Positions 26,833-35,892 of a DNA stretch of 64,000 nt are shown piece by piece. Made by a program: the position numbers and the translations under genes. This stretch comes from Prochlorococcus marinus str. SB (GTDB lineage: Bacteria > Cyanobacteriota > Cyanobacteriia > PCC-6307 > Cyanobiaceae). The DNA lies in assembly GCF_000760115.1 (NCBI RefSeq), contig NZ_JNAS01000002.1, positions 1 through 64,000 on the forward strand, given 5' to 3'. How positions within the stretch are numbered: position 1 is the first letter of the stretch; every line of letters starts with the position of its first letter. The notes beneath the pieces are model-generated. The model ran no database searches, was not told the DNA's origin, and worked only from the letters and a program-made list of their open reading frames with translations.

Positions 26833-27371
26833 CCTAAATTGAAAATTAAGTAAGCTATAGAGAGCATTGCAATTGCAATGAATAAACCTTTTATTCGATT
26901 AGTTAACAATGAAAAAAGAGATAAATCTTCAGAAAAGTATCCTCCAAAACTACCTGTAATGAATAATATAACCATTGGTAGCGAAGCCATTCCGAAAGAA
27001 TAAGATATAGATTTTACAATTCCAAAATTTAAATAATTAAAAATAAAGGTACTTGATGAAAAAAATAAAAAAGATGCAAATAGAGTTATGGAAACTTCAG
27101 CTTCTAAAGTATGAGGTAAGCTACCCTTTAATTCAAATTGCTTTATACATTCTCTAATTTGTCTTTTAGAAAGCTTTAAATAACCAGTTTCAGGAATTCT
27201 TTGCGACTTATATTTTCTTAGTAATCTTGCTTCGAGAGTTTCTGGCTCTTTCGTCATAATTGATGTTAATAATTCATCTGGCTTTAATTTCTTAATTTTC
27301 TTTTCAAGATTATCTGCTTTCCCAATCCTATAAAGGTCTCCTACTCTAATGAGGTAAACATATCCCGACAT
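26829..27371 (-). CDS. GIY-YIG-like domain fused to membrane segments
   Basis: 180 residues starting at ATG. The N-terminal half reads YVYLIRVGDLYRIGKADNLEKKI (GIY-YIG core spacing), an ETLEARLLRKY helix with the Glu/Arg typical of T5orf172-like domains, then YLKLSKRQIRECIKQ. Residues ~100-180 contain about three hydrophobic spans. A DNA-nuclease-like domain anchored in a membrane is unusual. Activity unproven; the catalytic set is partly present. No partner gene is evident. Confidence 0.7.
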   Translation of the reverse strand: MSGYVYLIRVGDLYRIGKADNLEKKIKKLKPDELLTSIMTKEPETLEARLLRKYKSQRIPETGYLKLSKRQIRECIKQFELKGSLPHTLEAEVSITLFASFLFFSSSTFIFNYLNFGIVKSISYSFGMASLPMVILFITGSFGGYFSEDLSLFSLLTNRIKGLFIAIAMLSIAYLIFNLG

Positions 27372-27445
27372 TTGCGTTGTAAAATTAATTCTGTTACTTC
27401 TTAAATAATACTAAAAGAATCAAGGAAATTTAAAGTTTTTACAAT

Positions 27446-28105
27446 ATGAAAAACGATATTTTATATTCATTTCGAAGATGTCCATATGCAATTCGTGCAA
27501 GATGGGCCCTGTTAATTTGTGAAATAAAAGTAGAGATAAGAGAAATTGATTTAAAAAATAAACCTCTAGATTTTTTAAATAATTCAAAGACGAAAACGGT
27601 TCCAATACTTATAAAAAAAAATAGTGAAGTTATTGAAGAAAGTCTTGAAATCATCCTTTGGGCTCTCTCAGAATCAAAAAAGAAAAACATCAAATTAATT
27701 TATTTTCCTGAAAACAAAAAGGAAGCTATTTTTAAAATAATTAATGAAAATGATAACAAATTCAAATATCATTTAGATCGATTTAAATATGCCACAAGAT
27801 ATAACAATAGTGATGAAGAATTTCATTTCACAAATGCGATTAAATTTATAAAGAGATGGAACGAACTTCTTTCAGAAAACAAATACTTTTTTGGAGATAG
27901 CCCCACGATCGCTGATTGGTCTATTTGGCCTTTTGTTAGACAATTTAGAATCGCTTGTGAAAGTCAAAAAAGAACAAATTATTTTGAATCCTCAATAAAA
28001 AAATGGTTAGATTCATTTGAGAAAAATAGAGGATTTCAATCCTTAATGTATAAATACGAATTATGGGAACGATCTTCTAGAAAGAATTTTTTCCCATATA
28101 ATTAA
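27446..28105 (+). CDS. glutathione S-transferase-family protein
   Basis: 219 residues with an N-terminal thioredoxin-like domain. RRCPYAIRARWALL carries the CPY motif seen in omega/glutaredoxin-type GSTs, and KTVPILI has the cis-Pro. A helical C-terminal domain follows, with GDSPTIADWSIWPFVRQF. Likely conjugates or reduces electrophiles with glutathione; substrate unknown. Convergent 4-bp TTAA stop overlap with the 85-residue gene. Confidence 0.85.
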   Translation: MKNDILYSFRRCPYAIRARWALLICEIKVEIREIDLKNKPLDFLNNSKTKTVPILIKKNSEVIEESLEIILWALSESKKKNIKLIYFPENKKEAIFKIINENDNKFKYHLDRFKYATRYNNSDEEFHFTNAIKFIKRWNELLSENKYFFGDSPTIADWSIWPFVRQFRIACESQKRTNYFESSIKKWLDSFEKNRGFQSLMYKYELWERSSRKNFFPYN

Positions 28106-28359
28106 CTTTCCAACAACTTCCTTTTCTCAATTATTCTTGCTAACTCCAAAAAATATCCTGCAGTCCTAAATTTGCCTATATTTTTTTCCTTAAAATCAAG
28201 ATCGCTTCTAATTTCTGCAGTCTCCGCCATAAGCAAATCTAATTCATTTGATCCAAGACTATACAGTTCACCAAGTTCGATTTCCCTTCCGAGTAAATGA
28301 CTCCTAAACCACTTCCCTTTATTTTCTTGAGGTGGAATATCGTAGGGAGTAAATGACAT
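28102..28359 (-). CDS. conserved small protein
   Basis: 85 residues, soluble, with no signal peptide. Proline-containing start (SFTPYDIPPQENKGKWFRSHLLG) followed by helices (GSNELDLLMAETAEIRSDLDF). I recall similar short cyanobacterial proteins but no named family. It lies 33 bp beyond the GltS-type gene's stop, on the same strand. Confidence 0.6.
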   Translation of the reverse strand: MSFTPYDIPPQENKGKWFRSHLLGREIELGELYSLGSNELDLLMAETAEIRSDLDFKEKNIGKFRTAGYFLELARIIEKRKLLES

Positions 28360-28392
28360 TAATATAAAATTTAATTTTTCACCATTCTAGTG

Positions 28393-29784
28393 TTATCTTT
28401 GAAACTTTTTCATCTCTACTTTATTAAAAATCAATGCAATAAAAAGAATTACGAATGTAATTAGGGCACAAATTTCTGTCCAATAATCTAACCCAATTTT
28501 AGAAATCATTAATGGTGCAAGAACTGTGAATAGTCCCCCAGAAAGAATTAACTGAGCGAATAGCTGTTTTGACGTAAAAATTGGTAAAGTCTTAGAAATA
28601 TTTTTAGGATCTGCAAGCCTTAAAAGAAGTAACCCAGAAGCCACTACACCTGTAGAATTTCCAAACTCTATCAAACTTTTTTCAAACCAATAATCATCAA
28701 AAATAAAGAATGCGAAATAAGCAATGCAGATTAAATTCCAAAATAAACCGAAAATAGTAAACACTAAAATAAGTAGCCAATTATCAAAAACAACTGCAAT
28801 ATCTAAACTCGCCATAGCTGTAAAAATTAATAAGTCTGTGGATAAAATACCAATCTCCCTTTGCAGAATATTTGAAATGAATTCTGTATTTTTGGTTTTC
28901 TCCAAAATATATCTTATAAGGAGCGAACCTATAAGGATAAAAGGGAATACTGGAAGTGAAAAAATAATTTCCTTCGAAAAATCACCAAAAGAACTTGAAA
29001 TATACCTTAGAAATTTAAGTAGCAAAACACCAAAAGAAATTGCCAAACCAGAGAATCCAAGATTTATTATAAAAATTCTTAAATCTGCAAAAATTCCTGT
29101 ATTATTTTTTCCCTTTAGAGTATCTTTTTGTTCAAAAATTTCCTCAGTATCTGAAAGACCTAAAGTTCTACCAAGAAAGATAAATATGCTTCCCAATATT
29201 GAAGAGGATAAAAGACCCATTGTTGCCATAGCCAAACCAAGATCTAAACCATTTGGGAAACCTAGTTTATTAAAACTTTCACCGATTATTGATGCGGCTC
29301 CATGACCACCCTCAAAACCTACTTCAATTAAACAACCCATTAGAGGATTTGCATCCATAGATGGAGGCAGAAAATATTTAACAACAAGACCACCGACAAA
29401 AAATTGTCCGAAACCTAGTGAAAGAGCTAATAGAAATTGATTAAAAATTGGTTTAACTAAACCATTTATATTAGGGATAGGTCTTCCCATCATTAAAGTT
29501 GCGAAGACTAATGATAAAAGAGGAGTAGGAAAATTACTCCAAACATTGATTGTTTCTTTTGGTAAAAAGTGTATTGCTCCAAATGGGCCTATAGATATAC
29601 CTAAAATTCCTGATATAACTGCAATCGGCAATCCAAATCTCTCAAGTTGAACAGCCAATTTAAATTTCCTCCCAAAAATCAAGAAAAAAAATATAATTAA
29701 TAATCCCCAAAAACTTATCAAGAGAGAATTTGAAAAAATATCTTTATTCTGTAGAGACAAAATATTCAATGATTTCAAAAACAT
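28393..29784 (-). CDS. GltS-like sodium:glutamate symporter
   Basis: 463 residues with about 11-12 membrane spans. Marks include ERFGLPIAVISGILGI near the N-terminus, a GHGAA motif (FEGGHGAASIIGES) with repeats typical of the ESS/GltS fold, and FGNSTGVVASGLLLLRLADP in the second half. Family members import glutamate with Na+. The substrate in an oligotrophic cyanobacterium is uncertain. Confidence 0.82.
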   Translation of the reverse strand: MFLKSLNILSLQNKDIFSNSLLISFWGLLIIFFFLIFGRKFKLAVQLERFGLPIAVISGILGISIGPFGAIHFLPKETINVWSNFPTPLLSLVFATLMMGRPIPNINGLVKPIFNQFLLALSLGFGQFFVGGLVVKYFLPPSMDANPLMGCLIEVGFEGGHGAASIIGESFNKLGFPNGLDLGLAMATMGLLSSSILGSIFIFLGRTLGLSDTEEIFEQKDTLKGKNNTGIFADLRIFIINLGFSGLAISFGVLLLKFLRYISSSFGDFSKEIIFSLPVFPFILIGSLLIRYILEKTKNTEFISNILQREIGILSTDLLIFTAMASLDIAVVFDNWLLILVFTIFGLFWNLICIAYFAFFIFDDYWFEKSLIEFGNSTGVVASGLLLLRLADPKNISKTLPIFTSKQLFAQLILSGGLFTVLAPLMISKIGLDYWTEICALITFVILFIALIFNKVEMKKFQR

Positions 29785-29820
29785 ATAATTATCAATCTAG
29801 ATTAATAAACAAAATTTTTC

Positions 29821-29849
29821 AAATAAAAAAGGCCCTGTAGAGGGCCTTT
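29821..29849 (-). terminator. rho-independent terminator of pcbA
   Basis: Stem GGCCCT at 29831-29836 pairs with AGGGCC at 29841-29846 around a 4-nt loop, extended by AAA/TTT. On the minus strand it is followed by TTTTTTATTT. It sits 24 bp past the pcbA stop, as expected for a strongly expressed antenna gene. Confidence 0.9.
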
Positions 29850-29872
29850 AATTAAAAGATTAAATTAAGAAT

Positions 29873-30931
29873 TTAATCCTTTAGAGTAATTGTGGCACTA
29901 TCAATATTACTAATAGCATTAGTAACTCTCTTGAAATCAAAGCCTAATGCTCTTAGAGCATGCCAAAGGTGACCTTGAATAAAGAAGAAACCAAAGTAGT
30001 AGTGAACATTTGCTAACCATGCCCTTGATGTAAACTCACCATCAGGAAGATCAACAGTATCAATCCAATATGGAGAAATACTAAACTTCAACTCTAGTGG
30101 TTCACCAAAATATTCAACAGGATATACAGTTGTATTTGCTGCACTCCAGAAAGCTGCAATAATAGCCATCCAGCCTATACCTGCTAAGGACCAAGAAAGA
30201 ACAGCTTCAGCTGATAAAAGACCTTTACCTTTGAACTTGGTGAATTCTCCTACTTGTTTAGTAGCAATATGCCATGCACCGCCTGTTATCTCGACAAAAG
30301 CTAAGAATGCATGACCACCCATAACCTCTTCCAGACTATCGATAGTCAAAAAATCTGTTTGATGGTTCCAAATTTTTGCTAAGTTTAATTCGTATTCAAC
30401 TTGTCTTACAGCACCAATAGCTGGATCATAAATCCCATGGACTCTGGCCCATTCAACGAAAGCAATAACCGCAAATCCTAAGAAGAGGAGATGATGTCCA
30501 AGAATAAATGTCAATTTGTCAGGATTATCCCATTCAATATTGAATTTTCTTGCTCTAGCAATATCTGAATCTTCTAAATTTCCAGGAAGAAGTAGAGAGT
30601 GTAAAAGTCCTCCAGCAGCTAAAACCATAGAAGAGACTAAGTGTACAATTGCTATCGCAAGTACAGGTTTAGTATCTCCCATTGCAACGCCATTGGCGTC
30701 AAACCCTATTCCTAGAGTTGCTAAGTGTGGAAGAACAATTAAAGGTTGATGACCCATAGGAACACTAGGATCAAATCGTGACAGTTCAAAAAGGGTGAAA
30801 GCACCAGCCCAGAAAACAATTAATCCTGCATGAGCTACATGAGCAGCGATAAATTTTCCTGAGCGATTAGCTACACCTGAATTTCCAGCCCACCACCCGT
30901 AAGTGGTATCTGGATTACCGTAGGTTTGCAT
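29873..30931 (-). CDS. pcbA: prochlorophyte chlorophyll a2/b2-binding antenna protein
   Basis: 352 residues with six membrane spans in the CP43/IsiA-like fold. Conserved His/Trp chlorophyll-binding segments include [71 protein letters not shown] and [27 protein letters not shown]. It forms the membrane light-harvesting antenna around PSII in Prochlorococcus and replaces the phycobilisome. It lacks the large lumenal loop of true CP43 (PsbC). Only one copy is seen in the window, which fits a high-light strain. Confidence 0.98.
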   Translation of the reverse strand: MQTYGNPDTTYGWWAGNSGVANRSGKFIAAHVAHAGLIVFWAGAFTLFELSRFDPSVPMGHQPLIVLPHLATLGIGFDANGVAMGDTKPVLAIAIVHLVSSMVLAAGGLLHSLLLPGNLEDSDIARARKFNIEWDNPDKLTFILGHHLLFLGFAVIAFVEWARVHGIYDPAIGAVRQVEYELNLAKIWNHQTDFLTIDSLEEVMGGHAFLAFVEITGGAWHIATKQVGEFTKFKGKGLLSAEAVLSWSLAGIGWMAIIAAFWSAANTTVYPVEYFGEPLELKFSISPYWIDTVDLPDGEFTSRAWLANVHYYFGFFFIQGHLWHALRALGFDFKRVTNAISNIDSATITLKD

Positions 30932-31258
30932 TTAGGAAATGATTAGCTTAAACGTTTTGAGAATACTTTAATTTTCATCAAACAGTTGAATTCACAACAA
31001 AATTGTAAAAATTAGTAATCCTAAGAAAAAATAATCAATCAATTTACCAAAACGATTTAGTACAAAAGAAGTTAGATTTCATCAGTAAATTTATTGCTAG
31101 ACAATAGATTTCATCTCAAAAAAAAGAGTTTTAAGTTTAATTTATTTTTATTAAATTTCTTTTTGCTGACATTAAACGATGTTTTGTTTCATTAAACCAT
31201 CCTATTTATTGCCTCATTCTCAAACAATTATTAAATATGAAATAAGACATCTAATATT
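30932..31258. other. intergenic region upstream of pcbA and a small gene
   Basis: 327 bp, AT-rich. It must hold the pcbA promoter (minus strand) and possibly that of the 58-residue gene (plus strand). A minus-strand TACAAT hexamer lies about 60 bp before the pcbA start, but no convincing -35 was found, so no promoter is called. No other gene seen. Confidence 0.5.
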
Positions 31259-31435
31259 ATGACTACTTCTCAAGAGTCTTCTAGAAAATTTTCACTAGAA
31301 ATGAAATCTGAAGTTCATTACAAAAAGGCCGCAAAATCATATAGAAAATCAAAACAATATATAAATATGATTAACTTATATCCAACTTTGCAAAACACTC
31401 TAATTGAGTGTAAGGATGAGAATTTAATAGAATAG
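31259..31435 (+). CDS. 58-residue basic protein
   Basis: ATG at 31259, TAG at 31433-31435. Lysine-rich helix (HYKKAAKSYRKSKQY) and no hydrophobic segment. Not a long frame, but it is open and amphipathic with codon use like its neighbours. I recognise no family. It lies in an otherwise gene-free stretch between pcbA and the DNA-binding-like gene. Treat as probable. Confidence 0.45.
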   Translation: MTTSQESSRKFSLEMKSEVHYKKAAKSYRKSKQYINMINLYPTLQNTLIECKDENLIE

Positions 31436-31481
31436 ATAATTTATATATATTTCCAAATCAATGAAATATATACATTTGCTT

Positions 31482-31715
31482 TTATGCTGCAATATTATAG
31501 TTTTCTTCAGAATAAAATTTATTAATTATTTTTTTGCACATTTTTATATTGTAAAGCGCTTTGGGTTTCCAAGGCTTTTTCTGACCGAGTGGAGAGCTTT
31601 TCCAATGAATCCCAGGCTTGAGTATTCCATTTTCACGTAAAAAAGAAAGTTTAATTTCAGTTATTCCTAGTTTTTTCGCCGTCAACTCTGATGAGCTCCA
31701 TATATCCCCTAACAT
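31482..31715 (-). CDS. small excisionase/MerR-like DNA-binding protein
   Basis: 77 residues. SSELTAKKLGITEIKLSFLRENGILKPGIHWK is a winged-helix HTH with the (L/M)xxLRxxGxLxPGxHW pattern of excisionase and MerR-like small regulators. A basic tail follows. No integrase lies nearby, so a regulator function is more likely than an excisionase role. Flanked by about 130 bp without genes on the upstream side. Confidence 0.65.
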   Translation of the reverse strand: MLGDIWSSSELTAKKLGITEIKLSFLRENGILKPGIHWKSSPLGQKKPWKPKALYNIKMCKKIINKFYSEENYNIAA

Positions 31716-31851
31716 TGGATTAAGTTAATATTATTAATCCTTGATAACGTTAATTTTATTTTTTTGAAAGGGGTAAAACTTTTAAATAATTATTAAGTAA
31801 CAAAAAACTTAGTTTTGATAAAGAAAAGAGATTTGAATGATTTATGTAAAA

Positions 31852-32151
31852 TTAAGAAATATTTAATAAAGAATCTTCATTTATAAATATCTCATCGCTA
31901 CCTGCTCCTTTATTAATGGATTTATAAATAACGTATTCTTCTGTAATCGATTGAAGCTTTGGAAGATTGAGCCAACCCATGTACCAATTTCCACTATTAA
32001 TTAATTCTTCGTAAGTAGTTTTTAAATTAATTTCAGAGTCAAGTACTGAAACCATTAAAAAAATAATATTTCCTTGTTCTCTAGTCTCATTTACTAAAAC
32101 AAAATGTCTTAATCCTTTTATGGGTTTATTTGAAGTCCAGAAATTTTCCAT
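31852..32151 (-). CDS. small Trp-rich protein (TIGR02450-like)
   Basis: 99 residues. FWTSNKPIKGLRHFVLV followed by a strand-rich stretch and NSGNWYMGWLNLPKL fits the small Trp-rich TIGR02450-type pattern (W-T-xxP-x-G-x-RHF ... W-xx-GW-xx-L). Function unknown. It lies 2 bp downstream of the membrane-anchored 96-residue gene and, with it, behind hisS. Confidence 0.6.
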   Translation of the reverse strand: MENFWTSNKPIKGLRHFVLVNETREQGNIIFLMVSVLDSEINLKTTYEELINSGNWYMGWLNLPKLQSITEEYVIYKSINKGAGSDEIFINEDSLLNIS

Positions 32152-32153
32152 AA

Positions 32154-32444
32154 TTATTTTTTCTTGATGTTTTTCTTCGAATTTTCTCTAGATATTTCTT
32201 TATACTCTTTTCTAATTTCCTCTAATAGAAGTTTTCTTCTATCCATATAGTTAAATGAGTCTTTTTTTAATAAGTTATATCGTTCTTTTTTGGTTAAATT
32301 CATCCAATTATCAAGATTCTTCTTATTGAAAGTTGTTAAATTCTTAGCCTTCAAGCCTTTTTCTTTTTTATTTAATTTAAGAAAATTTCTTAAACTAAAT
32401 AAAATGATTATCAAAAGAAAAATTATTACCAATATCAATAGCAT
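32154..32444 (-). CDS. small membrane-anchored basic protein
   Basis: 96 residues. An N-terminal transmembrane segment (LLILVIIFLLIIILFSL) is followed by a strongly basic helical tail (KKERYNLLKKDSFNYMDRRKLLLEEIRKEYKEI). Its ATG overlaps the last base of hisS, suggesting translational coupling. No family recognised. Confidence 0.6.
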   Translation of the reverse strand: MLLILVIIFLLIIILFSLRNFLKLNKKEKGLKAKNLTTFNKKNLDNWMNLTKKERYNLLKKDSFNYMDRRKLLLEEIRKEYKEISRENSKKNIKKK

Positions 32445-33721
32445 TACTCGAGCAAGTTTTTATTAATCCAACTTTTTAATTTAATATCATTCTCAAAAGA
32501 TATAAGCTCTTCTTTATTTTCATTACCTAATTGATCAAAGAGTCTTATTAAAAATTCTCTTTTAACTGCCTCATCATCCCCAATGACAATAATACTTTTA
32601 GATTTTAGTTTATTTGCCTTTTTAAATTGTTTAGAAAATGAGGCCCCACTTAAATCTAACTCAACTATCAAATCATAATTTCTTAATTTTCTAGATAATT
32701 CCATTGCTAATGATTCAGCAATTAAGCCTTGATTAACAATATAAATATCAGTATTTCTTGGAACATCAAGCTCTTTTCCTGCTAGTAAAATTAATCTTTC
32801 TAGACCAATAGCGAATCCAATTGCCGGGGTATTTGGACCTCCCATTTGTTTTATTAAATCGTCGTATCTTCCTCCTCCGCAAACTGTAGCTTGGGAACCT
32901 AAGTCCCCACTTGTGATTTCAAAGGCAGTATGAGTGTAATAATCTAAACCTCTTACTAAATTAAAATTTTCCACGTAAGGTATTTTTAAAGCCTCTAATT
33001 GTTTTTTTAAGTCTGAATATCTATTCTGACTTTTTTCAGATAAAAAATTAAATAATTTTGGTGCATTTTTAAGAGATTTTTTTGTTTGAATATTCTTTGA
33101 GTCCAAAATCCTCAAAGGGTTTTTAGTAATTCTATTCTGAGAATCTAAATCTAGAGAATCTTTATTTATTTCTAGCCATTTTAAAAAGGATTTTTGAAAA
33201 TTTGATCTATCATTAGCATCACCTAAAGTATTTATTTCAAGATTTAGTTCTTTTATTCCTAATTTACTTAAGATATCCCAAGCTATGGCAATAATTTCAA
33301 CATCACTTCTAACTGATTCATGCCCTATAAACTCAACACCTAACTGATGAAACTGTCTTTGCCTGCCAGCTTGAGGTCTTTCGTATCGAAACATAGGACC
33401 CATGTACCAAAGTTTTTGAAGAGGATTAGACGATATTCCATGTTGTATTAACGCTCGTGCGACTGAGGCTGTTCCTTCGGGTCTAAGAGTACAGGATCTC
33501 TCCCCCCTATCAAGAAATGTATACATTTCCTTACTAACAACATCTGTTCCTTCACCAATTCCTCTTATAAATAACTCGGTCATTTCCAGTATTGGTGTTC
33601 TTATTTCTTTGATGGATGCTCTTGAAAGCTGTTCCAATACAATTTTCTCAACGTTTTGCCACTTTATTAATTGATCAGGCAACAAGTCTACTGTTCCTCT
33701 TAGATTTTTTAAGTTATTCAA
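32444..33721 (-). CDS. hisS: histidyl-tRNA synthetase
   Basis: 425 residues, the usual length. Class II motifs: GTVDLLPDQLIKW start, motif 2 GPMFRYERPQAGRQRQFHQLGVEFIG, the histidine-specific LVRGLDYYTHTAFEI (HisA motif), CGGGRYDDLIKQMGG, and motif 3 AIGFAIGLERL. The C-terminal anticodon-binding domain begins near DIYIVNQG. Attaches histidine to tRNA-His. First gene of a short operon with the two small genes. Confidence 0.97.
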   Translation of the reverse strand: MNNLKNLRGTVDLLPDQLIKWQNVEKIVLEQLSRASIKEIRTPILEMTELFIRGIGEGTDVVSKEMYTFLDRGERSCTLRPEGTASVARALIQHGISSNPLQKLWYMGPMFRYERPQAGRQRQFHQLGVEFIGHESVRSDVEIIAIAWDILSKLGIKELNLEINTLGDANDRSNFQKSFLKWLEINKDSLDLDSQNRITKNPLRILDSKNIQTKKSLKNAPKLFNFLSEKSQNRYSDLKKQLEALKIPYVENFNLVRGLDYYTHTAFEITSGDLGSQATVCGGGRYDDLIKQMGGPNTPAIGFAIGLERLILLAGKELDVPRNTDIYIVNQGLIAESLAMELSRKLRNYDLIVELDLSGASFSKQFKKANKLKSKSIIVIGDDEAVKREFLIRLFDQLGNENKEELISFENDIKLKSWINKNLLE

Positions 33722-33819
33722 AGTTCTAAAAAATAATTCAAAATTTTTAATTCCTCTAGAAATTAATCATTGATTAGTTATTCTGTGAGACAATTTTAAT
33801 TTAACATTTAGAAAAACTA

Positions 33820-34242
33820 TTGGGAATTAATAAAGGTAAAGGAAATCAGCATTGCGGTACAAAGCCAAAAAAAATTGCTTTTGGAATAGCACCTCTTGGT
33901 ATAGTTTCAATAGGAATAGTGCCAATGGGAGTAATAAGTATTGGGGTAGTACCAATGGGTGTATTTTCTTTTGGTGCAGTAGCAATGGGAATAGTCAATT
34001 TATCAGTAGTTGGAATGGGAATTATCTCTGCAGGTGTTACTACCATGGGAATATGGGAGTATTCACCTAGTTCACATAACAATCATCACAATCATTCCAA
34101 ACAAATTTCAAATTCAAATAAGGAAAATATGATGTTAGATCTATTTAACACTAAAAAAGAGGCTGAAGAGGCTGCCTCAAAATACGGATGCTTTGGAGCA
34201 CATAAAATGGGTAATAAATGGATGCCTTGTAAGATGCACTAA
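33820..34242 (+). CDS. glycine-pentad repeat protein with DUF3721 end
   Basis: 140 residues from a TTG. Residues ~25-80 form about twelve consecutive hydrophobic pentads beginning with Gly (GIVSI, GIVPM, GVISI, GVVPM, GVFSF...), a regular array suggesting a beta-helix or membrane-associated repeat. A His-rich linker (SSHNNHHNHSK) follows, then a C-terminal DUF3721-like domain (FNTKKEAEEAASKYGCFGAHKMG...PCKMH) with two Cys and two His. The His/Cys groups look metal-binding. Function unknown. Confidence 0.65.
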   Translation: MGINKGKGNQHCGTKPKKIAFGIAPLGIVSIGIVPMGVISIGVVPMGVFSFGAVAMGIVNLSVVGMGIISAGVTTMGIWEYSPSSHNNHHNHSKQISNSNKENMMLDLFNTKKEAEEAASKYGCFGAHKMGNKWMPCKMH

Positions 34243-34271
34243 ATATTTTCTTAGTCAAAAATTATTTAATA

Positions 34272-35051
34272 TTAATTTAAAATCTCTACTCTAAAATCAA
34301 GATTTTTTGCCTCATCAGTAGTTAATTTTCTTGACCAAGCTCCTTGTACAGGACTATTCCATCTGAACCCAGCATTTTTAGCTAAAGACCTATCCTCGTA
34401 ACTAATCAGTGCCTTGTATAAAAACCTTGGTTCAGTAGCTTTAAGTAAAAGTTCCTCTAAATTATCACATTTTTTGAAGACTTCAGATAGGTAAAAGCAA
34501 TCAGATAAAGCTCTATGTAAATTCCAAACTGGTATTGAAAAAGATAAAGCTAAATCAGTTACTGAGGGTCTACTTTTTAGTGATTTTTGAAAAGACCAAT
34601 TAATATCTTCTAAACTGCATATCCATTTTTTATTAAGTTTAGGTAATCTTCCTTTTCCAAACCATTTCTTATCAAACTCTACATTATGCGCGACAATAAA
34701 ATCCGAACAATCAACAAGTTTTAAAAAGAAATTCAATCCATCTTCCCATGGTTGAGAGATATTAGTTACTTCTGCAGATATGCCATTAACATATTCTGCT
34801 TCATTATTATTAACAGGGAATAAAAATGAGACCTGTGAAAGTACACATTTAAAAGATACATCAAACAAAATACAACCTATCTCTATTACTTCATCTTTAT
34901 TTTCATCTAAACCTGTTGTTTCAGTATCAAGAATTAAAATTTTTTCAATTCTTTTATTCTGATTTGCAACACTATCTTCAGATGGATAACTGATAAATTG
35001 ATCCTGCAGAATATCCAATTGATTTAATTCTTTTTTGTTAGATAGTTCCAA
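34272..35051 (-). CDS. DEDDh 3'-5' exonuclease (DnaQ-like)
   Basis: 259 residues. ExoI DTETTGL (about residue 43) with following Glu/Ile, ExoII FIVAHNVEFDKKWF, and ExoIII-type NLHRALSDCFYL with the catalytic His/Asp give the DEDDh set. The C-terminal part with RSLAKNAGFRWN is seen in a subset of these proteins. It is a proofreading-type exonuclease, either DNA polymerase III epsilon or a free DNase/RNase T relative; the polymerase link is not proven. Confidence 0.88.
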   Translation of the reverse strand: MELSNKKELNQLDILQDQFISYPSEDSVANQNKRIEKILILDTETTGLDENKDEVIEIGCILFDVSFKCVLSQVSFLFPVNNNEAEYVNGISAEVTNISQPWEDGLNFFLKLVDCSDFIVAHNVEFDKKWFGKGRLPKLNKKWICSLEDINWSFQKSLKSRPSVTDLALSFSIPVWNLHRALSDCFYLSEVFKKCDNLEELLLKATEPRFLYKALISYEDRSLAKNAGFRWNSPVQGAWSRKLTTDEAKNLDFRVEILN

Positions 35052-35169
35052 TTAGCTGAAAACACTTTCATTTATCTTGACGCATTTAATAAAAATTTCT
35101 CTTAAATTAATATAAATTAAGAAACATGATTAATAAATAATTTTTTAAAAAATTCTTAGTTTATGAAAG

Positions 35170-35892
35170 ATGACTTTTACACAATATCAATTTAATAACT
35201 TTTGTTATTGGCCTTCAAATCCAAAAAAAATTGTGGAATTTATTGGTGGAAGTTATCTAGCTTCTAAACCAGATTTAACTTATAGAAGATTCATCGATAG
35301 TTTAATTAATAAAAACTATGCAGTACATGCTTATAAATACACTCCACAATTTGATCACCAACAACTTGCTATTAAAGCATGGAGGGATTTCAAGAATTGC
35401 CGAATATCTCTATCAAAGAGAATAGGAGCATCAATTCCATCCATAAGAGTTGGTCATAGTCTAGGCTGCAAACTTCATCTAATTTCCCCTGATGGTGGAA
35501 GAAATTGCGAAAAATTCATATCAATAAGTTTTAATAACTTCAGTGCTAACAAATCTATTCCATTTTTAAAACAAATTTCTCAAAAATTAGAATTCAACAG
35601 TGAATTCAGCCCAAGCCCTGAAAGAACTTTGCTATTAATTGAAAAAACATATAATCAAAAAAATAACTTCCTAATAAAATTCAACTCAGACGAATTAGAT
35701 CAAACAGATAAATTATTTTCTTGTCTGAAAGCAAGAAAAGAAGATAATTCTAAGGGGATAATGTTAAAAGGGACACACACTATAATTGCAAGCGCAGGAC
35801 TAAGAGAAAATTTTTTGGGAGACTGGGCCGATGATGAATTCAAAAGAGATACTATAAAAAAAATTTCCAATTATATTGATAAATCTGATTAG
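35170..35892 (+). CDS. DUF1350-family protein (alpha/beta-hydrolase-like)
   Basis: 240 residues. [24 protein letters not shown], then the nucleophile-elbow-like [29 protein letters not shown] and GTHTIIAS match the cyanobacterial/plastid DUF1350 family. The Ser in GHSLG, with an Asp and the His in GTHT, would form a hydrolase triad. Natural substrate unknown. Shares a TTAG stop overlap with the convergent acs. Confidence 0.85.
   Translation: MTFTQYQFNNFCYWPSNPKKIVEFIGGSYLASKPDLTYRRFIDSLINKNYAVHAYKYTPQFDHQQLAIKAWRDFKNCRISLSKRIGASIPSIRVGHSLGCKLHLISPDGGRNCEKFISISFNNFSANKSIPFLKQISQKLEFNSEFSPSPERTLLLIEKTYNQKNNFLIKFNSDELDQTDKLFSCLKARKEDNSKGIMLKGTHTIIASAGLRENFLGDWADDEFKRDTIKKISNYIDKSD

Noticed and set aside
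29873-30931. PsbC (CP43) for the antenna gene
   Set aside because: At 352 residues it lacks the large lumenal loop of CP43 and matches the Pcb/IsiA type.
31482-31715. True phage excisionase
   Set aside because: The HTH fits, but there is no integrase or att-like repeat beside it; described only as excisionase/MerR-like.
33846-34082. Frames on the other strand and in +3 across the glycine-pentad gene
   Set aside because: They arise from the repetitive codons of the real gene and lack start or family support.
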